Shown here in pieces: positions 7,704 through 16,800 of a stretch of DNA of 64,000 nucleotides. The translations under genes were made by a program, and so were the position numbers. This DNA comes from Erythrobacter sp. (GTDB taxonomy: Bacteria > Pseudomonadota > Alphaproteobacteria > Sphingomonadales > Sphingomonadaceae), in assembly GCF_011765465.1 (NCBI RefSeq), contig NZ_CP050265.1, forward strand, positions 2,385,501 through 2,449,500. The letters run 5' to 3'. Below the pieces are notes generated by a model. It searched no databases, was not told where the DNA came from, and saw only the letters and a list, made by a program, of their open reading frames with translations. Every line of letters starts with the position of its first letter. The stretch's first letter is position 1.

Positions 7704-9857
7704 ATGGCATTCACCTCCATGAGCAGGGCGATCCTGCTCGCTTCGCTTTCCTGCCTTGCCTTCGCGCCCTTCGAGGCGGCTATCGCGCAGGACACTTCCG
7801 ACCCCGACGAAACCGACACGCAGCAGGCAGACCCGATCCTGACCGACCGCATCGTGGTCAGCGCCGTGCGGCCCGACCGCGCAAGGCGCGTCGGCCAGGA
7901 CAGCCTCGCCATGCCCGAGCAGATCGCGCTTCCCGCCGATGCCACCGCGATCGCGGCGCGCGTGCCGGGCGGCGCGTTCTTCGGCAACGGCGCGCTGTCG
8001 GGCCAGCTGTCCTATCGCGGCCTCGCCGGGCAGCGCGTGCTCGGCCGCGTCAACGGCCAGCGCTTCGCGACCGGCGGCCCCAACGCGATGGACCCGCCCT
8101 TCCACTACGCGCCCTCGGTCCTCGTCGAGCGGATCGACGTCGCGCGCGGCGTCGCGCCGGTCTCGCAGGGGCCCTCGCTCGCCGGTGCGGTCAACGCGCA
8201 ATTGTTCGAGACGGATTTCACCGACAGCGCCGACTGGTCACCCGACCTGCGCTTCACCAGCCAGTATCGCAGCGTCGACGACAGCTACGCCATCGGCGGC
8301 ATGGCGGGCCTGTCAAACGAGGACTGGCGCTTCGGCGTGATCGCCAGCCGCGAGGAGGGGGGCGACTATGAATTCCCCGGCGGCACCGCGGTCGGCACCT
8401 CGTTCGAGCGGAACCTTTACGGCGCGCACGCCGGTTTCCGCACCGGGGCGGGCGAGCTGTTCCTCGAATATCGCAGGAGCGAGACCGACCCGACCGGCAA
8501 CCCGCCCTTCTTCCTCGACATCGTGTTCTTCGACACCGACTTCGTGCAGGGCGGGTTTCGCGGGGAAATCGCCGAGGACGTGCACCTCACGCTGAGGCTG
8601 GGCCATGTCGCGATCCGTCACCTGATGGACAACCAGACCACCCGCGATCCGGTCGCGCCCCCGCCCCGCGCGCGCGCGACCTTCGCGGATGCCGACACCA
8701 CGACCGCCGAATTCGCCCTGCGTTTCGGCAAGGCCAACAACCACGTCGAGATCGGTGCCGACACCGAACTGACCGACAAGTTCGTGACCATCACCAACCC
8801 CTTCAACCCGGCCTTCTTCCTCGAATCGCAGCCCAATGTGCAGGCCGAGCGCGTCGGCGCCTTCGCCCAGTGGCGCGGCGGGGTCGGGCGCGCGGAATTC
8901 GAGCTGGGCGCGCGGGTCGACAGCACCGCCCAGAGCGCCGCCATCCCCCGCGTCGGCGACGCCGTCCCGATGGGCCCGCGGATGCTCGCAGGCGCGTTCG
9001 GCGCGGCGGATCGCGACACGCGCCAGACGACGTTCGACGCCGTGCTGCGCGCATGGATGCCGCTCGGCGACGTCACGCCGCGCGTGACGCTTGCCCGCAA
9101 GGAGCGCGTCGCGAGCCTGCTCGAGCGGTTCGGCTGGCTCCCGACCGAGGCGAGCTTCGGCCTTGCCGACGGCAATATCTATGTCGGCAATCTCGATCTC
9201 GCGCCCGAGACCGCGTGGATCGCGGAAGTGGGCTTCGACCTTGAAACCGGAGTGCTGTCGCTGCGCCCCACCGCCTTTTATCGCCGGGTCGACGATTTCA
9301 TCCAGGGCGTGCCCTTCGACGACACGATCGGCGTGATCGACAGCCCGGTGGAAATGATCGCGGCGATGAACGGCGATCCCACCCCCTTGCGCTTCGGCAA
9401 TGTCGATGCCGAGCTTTACGGGGTCGATCTCGACTTCGCGCTGCGCCCGGTGAAACGCATCGAGGTGAGCGGCACGGCGAGCTTCGTCAGGGGCAAGCGC
9501 CGCGATGCCGCCGACAACCTCTACCGCATCCCGCCCGCCAACCTGCGCGTCGCGGCGGCCTATCGGGGCGACGGGTTCTCCTTCGGGGCCGAGCTGTTCG
9601 CCGCCGCCGAGCAGGACAAGGTGTCGGCCTTCAACGGCGAGGAGCCGAGCCGGTCCTTCGCCGTCGTCGGCCTGTTCGCACGCTACGGCCTTGCCGAAGG
9701 ACTCGCCATCGAAGCGGGCGTGGAGAACCTGTTCGACGAATTCTACCAGCCGCACCTTGCCGGACGCAGCCGGTTCGGAGCCTCCGACGTGCCGCTGTTC
9801 GAGCGCCTGCCGGGGCCGGGGCGCGGCGTCTGGGCGCGGCTGACGGGGCGTTTCTGA
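7704..9857 (+). CDS. TonB-dependent outer-membrane receptor, possibly copper-related
   Basis: A 717-residue outer-membrane protein with a signal peptide (cleavage after AAIAQ). An N-terminal plug domain follows (VVSAVRPDRARR as TonB-box region; LSYRGLAGQRVLGRVNGQR; VERIDVARGVAPVSQGPSLAGAVN). The 22-strand barrel runs to the C-terminus, ending in an aromatic residue (TGRF), with the usual late GVENLFDEFYQPHL motif. Substrate is unknown; the DUF2946 gene just upstream suggests copper. The start could also be ATG 7722. A long inverted repeat follows as probable terminator. Confidence 0.9.
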   Translation: MAFTSMSRAILLASLSCLAFAPFEAAIAQDTSDPDETDTQQADPILTDRIVVSAVRPDRARRVGQDSLAMPEQIALPADATAIAARVPGGAFFGNGALSGQLSYRGLAGQRVLGRVNGQRFATGGPNAMDPPFHYAPSVLVERIDVARGVAPVSQGPSLAGAVNAQLFETDFTDSADWSPDLRFTSQYRSVDDSYAIGGMAGLSNEDWRFGVIASREEGGDYEFPGGTAVGTSFERNLYGAHAGFRTGAGELFLEYRRSETDPTGNPPFFLDIVFFDTDFVQGGFRGEIAEDVHLTLRLGHVAIRHLMDNQTTRDPVAPPPRARATFADADTTTAEFALRFGKANNHVEIGADTELTDKFVTITNPFNPAFFLESQPNVQAERVGAFAQWRGGVGRAEFELGARVDSTAQSAAIPRVGDAVPMGPRMLAGAFGAADRDTRQTTFDAVLRAWMPLGDVTPRVTLARKERVASLLERFGWLPTEASFGLADGNIYVGNLDLAPETAWIAEVGFDLETGVLSLRPTAFYRRVDDFIQGVPFDDTIGVIDSPVEMIAAMNGDPTPLRFGNVDAELYGVDLDFALRPVKRIEVSGTASFVRGKRRDAADNLYRIPPANLRVAAAYRGDGFSFGAELFAAAEQDKVSAFNGEEPSRSFAVVGLFARYGLAEGLAIEAGVENLFDEFYQPHLAGRSRFGASDVPLFERLPGPGRGVWARLTGRF

Positions 9858-9876
9858 CGGCGCGTTTTCGCGGCGA

Positions 9877-9928
9877 GGCCGGGAGGGCCGGACGGGAGGC
9901 GTTTAAGCGCTTCCCGGCCCTCCCGGCC
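9877..9928. terminator. Large hairpin after the TonB receptor gene
   Basis: GGCCGGGAGGGCCGG at 9877-9891 is perfectly complementary to 9914-9928 (15 bp), with a 22-base loop that can itself pair (GGGA..GCG with CGC..TCCC). It starts 20 bases after the receptor stop. There is no T-tract directly after, so it is a strong structural terminator or RNA-end stabiliser rather than a textbook intrinsic terminator. Confidence 0.6.
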
Positions 9929-10126
9929 GCCCCGAAAGCGCAACAAAATTGCCGCCGCGAATGCGAAAGATTCAGGCGTTGATTCACATGATTCAATCAC
10001 CAAATTTTTCTTCACAGATTCATTTTGCCCCTTGCGCAATCCGCGACTCAAGCTTGGTCCACGCGTCGCACGGGGTTTCGGCGGGCGATCGGACGCCGGG
10101 CAGGCCGGTTAAGGGTTAATCGGGCG

Positions 10127-10162
10127 TTGACGCGGATTCGCACCTGATTCAGTATCTAGTGG
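10127..10162 (+). promoter_or_regulatory. Probable nrdA promoter with NrdR-like box
   Basis: TTGACG at 10127-10132 and CAGTAT at 10150-10155 are separated by 17 bases, a plausible -35/-10 pair. Over the -10, ATTCAGTATCTAGTGG at 10147-10162 matches 11 of 16 positions of the NrdR box consensus (ACACWATATATWGTGT, from memory). NrdR is the general repressor of ribonucleotide reductase genes. Only one box is clear, whereas NrdR sites usually come in pairs. Upstream, GATTCA recurs several times between 9960 and 10020. Confidence 0.45.
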
Positions 10163-10164
10163 TT

Positions 10165-10399
10165 CGCTTCGCAGGGGACCCCCAAGCCATGGTGACAGCC
10201 CGCCGCTCCGCAGGGGCGGAGAGGGGCAAGGAGTCGCCGCGGCGAAGAGCTTTCCGAGAGGCGATGCAAGACGTTCCGGTGGACAGACCTGTGGACCCGC
10301 AAGGGGGCATCCTGTGGGCAGGCTGTCGATGGGGCCGAAGGGAACAGACTCGGAACATTTCCCTCTTGCGGGGATGCTCCGAACAGGGGACAAGCGGGT
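10165..10399 (+). ncRNA. Long structured 5' leader of nrdA, candidate cis-regulatory RNA
   Basis: About 235 non-coding bases lie between the putative promoter and nrdA. CCGCTCC(10203-10209)/GGGGCGG(10213-10219) forms a 7-bp hairpin. CCCGCAAG at 10296-10303 is perfectly complementary to CTTGCGGG at 10365-10372, and GGGGCATCC at 10304-10312 pairs with GGATGCTCC at 10372-10380 (one G-U). These two helices interleave, so they form a pseudoknot or compete as alternative states, the hallmark of a switching RNA. AGAGGG(10220-10225)/CCCTCT(10361-10366) and GACAG(10283-10287)/CTGTC(10323-10327) are further options. I recognise no known riboswitch class. Confidence 0.45.
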
Positions 10400-10405
10400 G
10401 TGATT

Positions 10406-12442
10406 ATGGATTTCAAGACGAGCGACAGCGTGCCGGGCGAGAACATGAGCGATACGATCGAGGACACCGCCGCCGCAGGCAGCGCGCAGGCAGACGAGAA
10501 GGCGGTAAGCATGAAGAAAGAAGACGTCGGCAGCGAAGAGCTGATCGCCGAAAAGGCGGGCGAGGCGATGGCGGGCGCCATGGCCGAGGCGATGAAGACC
10601 GCCGCCAAACCCGACAGCAAGAGCGTCAACCCGCGCCGCTTCGACATCAAGGTCGATCCGGCGCGCGATGCCAACCTCACCGCTTTCGGCAAGGAAACCC
10701 TGACCGACCGCTATCTCCTGCCCGGCGAAAGCTACCAGGACCTGTTCGCGCGCGTCGCCGATGCCTATGCCGATGATCAGGATCACGCGCAGCGGCTCTA
10801 CGACTACATCTCGAACCTGTGGTTCATGCCGGCAACGCCGGTGCTGTCGAACGGCGGCACGAACCGGGGCCTTCCGATTTCGTGCTACCTCAATTCGGTC
10901 GAGGACAGCCTCGACGGGATCGTCGGCACGTGGAACGAAAACGTCTGGCTCGCCTCCAAGGGCGGCGGCATCGGCACCTATTGGGGCAATGTCCGCGGCA
11001 TCGGCGAGCCGGTCGGTTTGAACGGCAAGACCAGCGGCATCATCCCCTTCGTGCGAGTGATGGACAGCCTCACGCTCGCGATCAGCCAGGGCTCGCTGCG
11101 GCGCGGGTCGGCGGCGTGCTATCTCGACATCTCGCACCCGGAAATCGAGGAATTTCTCGAGATCCGTAAACCTTCGGGCGACTTCAACCGCAAGGCGCTG
11201 AACCTCCACCACGGCGTGCTCGTCACCGACGAGTTCATGGAGGCGGTGCGCGCGGGCGATCGCTTCGAACTCAAGAGCCCCAAGGACGGCAGCGTGAGGG
11301 GCGAAGTCGATGCGCGCTCGCTGTTCCAGAAACTGGTCGAAACGCGCCTTGCGACGGGCGAGCCCTACATCGTCTTTTCCGACACCGTGAACCGCATGAT
11401 GCCCAAGCATCATCGCGAATTGGGCCTCAAGGTTTCGACCTCGAACCTGTGCTCGGAAATCACCCTGCCGACCGGCATCGACCACCTCGGCAAGGACCGC
11501 ACGGCGGTGTGCTGCCTGTCCTCACTGAACCTTGAAAAGTGGGACGAGTGGAACTCGGACAAGATGTTCATCGAGGACGTCATGCGCTTCCTCGACAACG
11601 TCCTGCAGGACTATATCGACCGCGCGCCCGACGAGATGGAGCGCGCGCGCTATTCGGCGAGCCGCGAGCGCTCGGTCGGGCTCGGCGTGATGGGCTTCCA
11701 CTCCTTCCTCCAGTCGAAGGGGCTCGGCTTCGAAAGCGCCATGGCCAAGGCGCACAACCTCAAGATGTTCCAGCACATTCAGGCCAAGGCGTCCGAAGCC
11801 TCGATGCTGCTCGCGCAGGAACGCGGGCCCTGCCCCGACGCCGCCGAAATGGGCGCGATGGAGCGGTTTTCCTGCAAGATGGCGATCGCGCCGACCGCGT
11901 CGATCTCGATCATCTGCGGCGGGACGAGCGCCTGCATCGAGCCGATCCCGGCGAACATCTACACCCACAAGACGCTGTCGGGCTCCTTCATCGTGAAGAA
12001 CCCGTACCTCGAAAAGCTGCTCGACAAGAAGGCGAAGAATTCGACCAATGTCTGGAACTCGATCCTCGAACGCGGCGGGTCGGTCCAGCATCTCGATTTC
12101 CTCACCGCGGAGGAAAAGGCCGCGTTCAAGACGAGCTTCGAGATCGACCAGCGCTGGCTGCTCGAATTCGCCGCCGACCGCGCGCCCTATATCGACCAGG
12201 CGCAGTCGCTGAACCTGTTCATCCCGGCCGATGTCGACAAGTGGGATCTCATGATGCTGCACTTCCAGGCGTGGGAGAAGGGCATCAAGTCGCTCTACTA
12301 CCTCCGCTCGAAATCGGTGCAGCGCGCAGGCTTCGCCGGCGGGGTCGAGGCCGACAATACGCCCGAGGCGACCAAGTTCGAACTCAACGCCGCCGGCGGC
12401 GCGGAGCAGACCGACTACGAGGAATGCCTGAGCTGCCAATAA
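10406..12442 (+). CDS. nrdA: Ribonucleoside-diphosphate reductase, alpha subunit (class I)
   Basis: Reduces ribonucleotides to deoxyribonucleotides with NrdB. About 678 residues; Cys160 (ISCYLNS), Cys349 and Glu351 (SNLCSEI), a CC pair in AVCCLSSLNL, and the C-terminal redox pair ECLSCQ give the active-site set. FNRKALNLHHGVLVTDEFM and PTASISIICGGTSACIEP are standard alpha-subunit motifs. The first 75 residues are a low-complexity acidic/lysine-rich region, not the ATP-cone, so overall activity control by dATP via a cone is not expected. Start may be GTG 10400, ATG 10406 or ATG 10446. Its partner nrdB lies about 6 kb downstream rather than adjacent. Confidence 0.95.
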   Translation: MDFKTSDSVPGENMSDTIEDTAAAGSAQADEKAVSMKKEDVGSEELIAEKAGEAMAGAMAEAMKTAAKPDSKSVNPRRFDIKVDPARDANLTAFGKETLTDRYLLPGESYQDLFARVADAYADDQDHAQRLYDYISNLWFMPATPVLSNGGTNRGLPISCYLNSVEDSLDGIVGTWNENVWLASKGGGIGTYWGNVRGIGEPVGLNGKTSGIIPFVRVMDSLTLAISQGSLRRGSAACYLDISHPEIEEFLEIRKPSGDFNRKALNLHHGVLVTDEFMEAVRAGDRFELKSPKDGSVRGEVDARSLFQKLVETRLATGEPYIVFSDTVNRMMPKHHRELGLKVSTSNLCSEITLPTGIDHLGKDRTAVCCLSSLNLEKWDEWNSDKMFIEDVMRFLDNVLQDYIDRAPDEMERARYSASRERSVGLGVMGFHSFLQSKGLGFESAMAKAHNLKMFQHIQAKASEASMLLAQERGPCPDAAEMGAMERFSCKMAIAPTASISIICGGTSACIEPIPANIYTHKTLSGSFIVKNPYLEKLLDKKAKNSTNVWNSILERGGSVQHLDFLTAEEKAAFKTSFEIDQRWLLEFAADRAPYIDQAQSLNLFIPADVDKWDLMMLHFQAWEKGIKSLYYLRSKSVQRAGFAGGVEADNTPEATKFELNAAGGAEQTDYEECLSCQ

Positions 12443-12452
12443 GGCGCCGTGC

Positions 12453-12770
12453 ATGGCACGGTATGGCGGGGACTACAGCGAGCCGATCAATCCGTGGCTC
12501 GCAGTGGTCCTCGTTTCCTATGCGATCGCCTATTTCCTGCAGAGCGTCTCGGTCGAATGGCCGGACACTTGCGATATTCCCAGCGTCCGGGGAGTGTCAT
12601 TCACGGGCCTGATCGCCCAGTATGCGTGCACCGATCTGCTCCAGGGCGGGCTCGCCGAGAAACTGCTGTTTGTCCTGCTGTGGAGCGCCCCGGCGTGGAT
12701 CGTCGGGCTCTCCATCCGTTACCGGATCCAAAAGGCGCGAGGCGGGCCGGGAGAGGCCGGAAGGGAATGA
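12453..12770 (+). CDS. Hypothetical small membrane protein
   Basis: A 105-residue protein starting 10 bases after nrdA. It has two hydrophobic segments (about residues 13-30, PWLAVVLVSYAIAYFLQSV; and 70-88, LLFVLLWSAPAWIVGLSI), with a Cys-containing loop between (PDTCDIPSVRG, QYACTD) and a basic tail. I recognise no family. The ribosome binding site is weak. Likely transcribed with nrdA, but no functional link can be inferred. Confidence 0.55.
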   Translation: MARYGGDYSEPINPWLAVVLVSYAIAYFLQSVSVEWPDTCDIPSVRGVSFTGLIAQYACTDLLQGGLAEKLLFVLLWSAPAWIVGLSIRYRIQKARGGPGEAGRE

Positions 12771-12837
12771 TCGCGCCATGCATGGCCTAATGGCCCATCG
12801 GGTCTTTGTTTACCTTTCCCTGATACCATCCTGCGTC

Positions 12838-13188
12838 ATGCACGCCCGCCGTTCCCAGCGAGTCCCCACCAGCGCCACCGGCTCCTGCCGCTCGGCGCGC
12901 GGGATGCAGTGGGACATCCGGCTGGAGGACCTTTCCAGCGGCGGCTGCCGGGTGGAGGATTCGCGCGGCGCGATGGCGCTCGGCGAATATGTCCGCCTCT
13001 TCATCGCCGGGACGGGCCCGCACATGGCCGAGGTCGCGTGGCGGCAGGGCAGCCGCGTCGGGCTCGAATTCCAGACCCCCCTGCCCGATCGCATCTTCGC
13101 CCTGCTCGCCGAGGAACGCTGGGAGGAGGCGAGCCGCGCTTTCGCCGATCCCCGCCACCGCGGCTATGCGCGCCGCTCCTGCCTGTGA
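12838..13188 (+). CDS. PilZ domain protein
   Basis: A 116-residue single-domain PilZ protein. RRSQRVP near the N-terminus and DLSSGGCRVE about 25 residues later correspond to the RxxxR and (D/N)xSxxG motifs that bind cyclic di-GMP. The basic cluster at the start and the serine in SSGG are intact, so binding is plausible. The ATG at 12838 places the RxxxR motif right at the N-terminus as in stand-alone PilZ proteins; an ATG at 12790 would add a hydrophobic leader (MAHRVFVYLSLIPSCV). Probably controls motility or surface behaviour; target unknown. Confidence 0.75.
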   Translation: MHARRSQRVPTSATGSCRSARGMQWDIRLEDLSSGGCRVEDSRGAMALGEYVRLFIAGTGPHMAEVAWRQGSRVGLEFQTPLPDRIFALLAEERWEEASRAFADPRHRGYARRSCL

Positions 13189-13302
13189 ACCGCGCGCGCC
13201 CTGCAAGACCGCACGCACCGCGCGCACTCGCCAAGCCCTTTTCGCTGTGACATAAACCCTTTGCCGCAACGACTTCGCGGCGCTGGAAAGGGGAAGAATG
13301 CC

Positions 13303-13485
13303 ATGGGTCTGCCGTTCTGGGCGGGTGTTTTCGGTGCTGTCGTCTCGATCGTTTTCCTCGTGCGCGCGTGGCTCGAGCTGCGCAAGAACCGCGAGGGCCA
13401 CCTGCGCAATGCGGCGATGATCCATGTCGGCATGGCGGGGATGTTCCTGCCGGCCTGCCTGTTCATCATGCTCGCCTACCTGTGA
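13303..13485 (+). CDS. Small two-helix membrane protein
   Basis: A 60-residue protein with two membrane segments (about residues 2-20, GLPFWAGVFGAVVSIVFLV; and 40-58, VGMAGMFLPACLFIMLAYL) joined by a charged loop (RAWLELRKNREGHLRN). GGAAAGGGGAAGA precedes the ATG at 13303, which is why this start is preferred to 13261. It ends two bases before the next gene, so the two are probably co-transcribed. No family recognised. Confidence 0.6.
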   Translation: MGLPFWAGVFGAVVSIVFLVRAWLELRKNREGHLRNAAMIHVGMAGMFLPACLFIMLAYL

Positions 13486-13487
13486 CC

Positions 13488-13793
13488 ATGACGCGGGAGA
13501 GCACGCCGCGTACGCCCCGCCTGCTTGCCGCGGTCGCGCTCGCGCTGCTCGTCTCGGCTTGCGCGAACCAGGTCGATGCGGGCGTGAGCAAGGCGGCGGG
13601 TACGCCCGGCTTCTGGTGGGGGCTGTGGCACGGCTTCATCTTCCCCTGGGCATGGATCGGCTCGCTCTTTTCGGACGACATCGCCGTCTACGCCGTGCCC
13701 AACACAGGCGGATGGTACGATTTCGGCTTCTTCCTCGGCATCACCGTGCTCGGCGGGGGGAGCTTCTTCGGTTCGCGCCGAGGAAAGGACTGA
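13488..13793 (+). CDS. Small lipoprotein with membrane segment
   Basis: A 101-residue protein with a lipoprotein signal ending in the lipobox LVSAC (Cys about residue 24). The mature part carries WWGLWHGFIFPWAWIGSLFSDD and GWYDFGFFLGITVLGGGSFFG, two Trp/Gly/Phe-rich hydrophobic stretches. Proteins of this shape are often annotated only as hypothetical in Sphingomonadales. Its ATG lies two bases after the preceding small gene, and its end abuts the large CHAT protein gene, so the three may form an operon. Confidence 0.65.
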   Translation: MTRESTPRTPRLLAAVALALLVSACANQVDAGVSKAAGTPGFWWGLWHGFIFPWAWIGSLFSDDIAVYAVPNTGGWYDFGFFLGITVLGGGSFFGSRRGKD

Positions 13794-13800
13794 ACCGATC

Positions 13801-16800
13801 CTGCGGGGGGCATTTCACGGACTTGCAGCGGCGCTCGCGCTCGCGCTTGCCTGCGCGGTTCCGGCCGGGGCGGGGGCTGCGGCCGCGGACGAGCGGGAGC
13901 GCAGCCACGCGGAACAGGCCGAGCGCGCGCTTCTCCTCGGCATCGACATGGCCGCGCGCGAGGCGCTGCTCGCCATCGCGAACGAACCCGACCCCTTCGA
14001 ACGCGAGCGCGCGCTCGGCGGCATAACGACCCGGCTCTTCACGCTCGAACGCGAAGGCGAGCTGGCCCGCGCCGCCGCCTTTGCGCGTTACGCCTACGAA
14101 ACCCTCGCCCCGCTCGCGGTGGGCGGGGAGCGCGCCTTCCTTCCCGTCGCCAATGCGCAGGCGAAATACTGCTCGCTGACGGGCGATCTCGCCTGCCTCG
14201 ACGTCGCCTCGCGCAAGGCGATCGAGCTTATCGGAGGCATCCCAGCGCAAAGCCCCGGCGGCGAGGAGGCCGCCGCGCTCGAATGGCGCGCGGTCGCGCT
14301 GGTGCTCGCCGGCGATGTCGCGGCGGCCAAGCCCTACCTCGTCCCGCTCAGCTATGCCGTGGAGCCGGACGCCGACCACGAAATCGCCGACCAGATCGCC
14401 TCGATCGTCACCGTGCGCGGAGACTTTTCGGGCGATTTCGCGATCCGCCTGCGCCGCGCCGCGCTTGGCCTGCTGGACGAGGAAGACCGGCGCGAGCGGC
14501 CTTTCATCGTCGCCAATATCGCGACCGCGCTGGGCGCGGATTGCCTCGGCGCGGGGAGGCTGGGCGAGGCCGAGGCGGCGTGGCGCACGGCCTATGAAAT
14601 CGCGCTCGAAAACTATCCGCCCGATGCCATCGCCACCACGATGAGCGCGCGCAACCTCGCCACCGTGCTGGTCCTGCGCGGGCGACGCGACCTCGCCCTG
14701 CCGCTGTTCCGGCGCAACTGGGAAATCGCCCGCGAGGCGCAGGCGTGGGAGGCGGACTACGGCTCCGAAGTGCGGGACTGGATCACCGCGCTGATCGAGG
14801 CCGGGCGCACCAGCGAAGCGCTCGAAACGAGCGCCATGGTGTGGGAAGAGGCGCGCGCGGCGCAAGCCATCGAGGACGCGGTGCTGGCGCAATATGGCAT
14901 CGCGCGCGGGGAGGCGCTGGAGGCGGCGGGCGACTTTGCCGAGGCCGTGGACGTCCTGCGCGAAGCGGCGCGGCTCGCGGACGGGGCGCAGCGGCTCGGC
15001 GCGCCCGAAATCGCCCGCCTGCTGGCGCTCTCGATCGAAGGGCAGGACCGCTGGGCCGAGGCCGAAGCCTTCCGGCGCGAGGCCTACTCCTATGCCGCGG
15101 GCGACCTGCTCGAAGGCGCGTTCAGCGCGAACCGCGTGTGGGCGGGGCTCGCGCTGGCGCGCAACCTCTCGATGCAGGGGCGCAGCGCCGAGGCCGAGCG
15201 CCTGTTCACCGAAATGCTCGAACTGGCCAAGGCGCGCTCCGACCCGGCGCGGATCGCCGAAGGCGACGCCGCGCTCGGGCTGGCGCGCCATTTCATAGGG
15301 CAGGACGACCCGGCCAGGGCGCTCGGCTTTGCCCGCACCGCGCTCGACATCCGCGCGAGCCAACTCGCCCGCCTCGCCCCCGGCGCGGGCGAAAGCGCCT
15401 TCCTCGCCGCCGCGCGGGGGCAGCGCCGCGCCGCGCGGCTCGCGGTGCAGGCCCTGCTCGCGAGCGGGGCGGAGGACGCGGATGCGCTCGCCGAGATGTT
15501 CGCCGCCGCCCAGCGCGCCGATACGAGCGCGGCCTCGATCGCGCTCTCGACCCGCGCGGCGAGCGCGCTGGCCCGCGCGGCGGGAGCGGGGGAAGCGGTC
15601 GATGACTGGCGCGCGGCGCAGGGCAGGCTCGACGCGATCGACGCGCGGCTGCTGGCGCTCGAGAACGCAGGCGCGGAATCGAGCGCCGGGGACCGCAGCG
15701 CGCTTTACGAGGAGCGACAGGCCGCGCTCGCCGATTTCGCCCGCATCGAAGGCGAATTGCGCGAGGGCTTTCCCGCCTTCTTCGACCTCGCCCGGCCCGC
15801 CCCGGCCGAACTCGATGCGATCCGCGCCGTGCTCGGCGAAGGCGAGGCGCTGGTCCTGCTGGTGCCGGGCGATAGCGAGTCGCAGGACGCAGGCTTCGGC
15901 GGAGCGGTGATCGCGCTGACCCGCGACGAGGCCGCCGCCGCGCGAATCGCGCTCGCGCCGGGCGAGCTCGCCGACCTGACGCGCAAGCTCCACCGGGGTC
16001 TTGCCGAACCGGGCAGCGGCTACACCGACCAGCCCGGCTTCCTTCCGCCCGAAGTGCGCTATTCGCGCGCAGATGCGCACCGACTCTACCAAGCGCTGTT
16101 CGCCGACCCGCGCATCGCCGCCGTGCTCGAACCCGCGAGGCGCTGGACCATCGTGCCGCAGGGCGAGCTTGTCTCGGTCTCGTTCGAGGCGCTCGTCACC
16201 GCCCCGCCGCCGGGGGGCGAGGACAGCGACGCCGACCCCGCCGCCCTGCGCGCGACGCGCTGGCTCGGCATGGAGCGCGCGCTTGCCATCGCGCCGTCGG
16301 TCGCCTCGATCGCGCTCGCGCGGATGGAGACACCGCGCGGCTGGGGGCGCGCGCCGGCCCCGTTCCTCGGCATCGGCGACCCGGCCTTCGATGGCGAGCC
16401 CGATCCGCCGGTGACCCTGCCCGACGACCTGCGCGAGCGCGGCCTGCTCGCCGCGGTGCGCGCGCCGGGGGCGAGCAAGGGCTATTTCCGCGGGCCGGTC
16501 GCCGATCTCGAAGCGCTCGCGGGCCTTGAGCGCCTGCCGGGGACCGCGCTCGAAATCCGCACGCTCGCCGCCGTGCTGGGGGCGGGCGAGGACAGCGTGC
16601 TGACCCAGCTTGCCGCGACCGAGGCCAATGTCACCGCGCTGAGCGAAGAGGGCAGGCTCGGCGGGGCGGAACTGGTGGTGTTCGCGACCCATGGCCTGAT
16701 CGCGGGCGATGCGGGCGATGGTCTTGCCGAGCCCGCGCTCGCGCTGACCCCGCCGCCGGGCGCGTCGCAGGACGCACTCGAGCCGGGCAATGACGGCCTG

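Noticed and set aside
10165..10399. Cobalamin riboswitch upstream of nrdA
   Set aside because: No B12 box or GCCACTG core is visible, and class I reductase is not the usual target.
10165..10399. Group I intron in the nrdA leader
   Set aside because: Interleaved helices (AGAGGG/CCCTCT and TCGGA/TCCGA) recall P3/P7, but no exon, no convincing P4-P6 core and no splice sites can be defined; not claimed.
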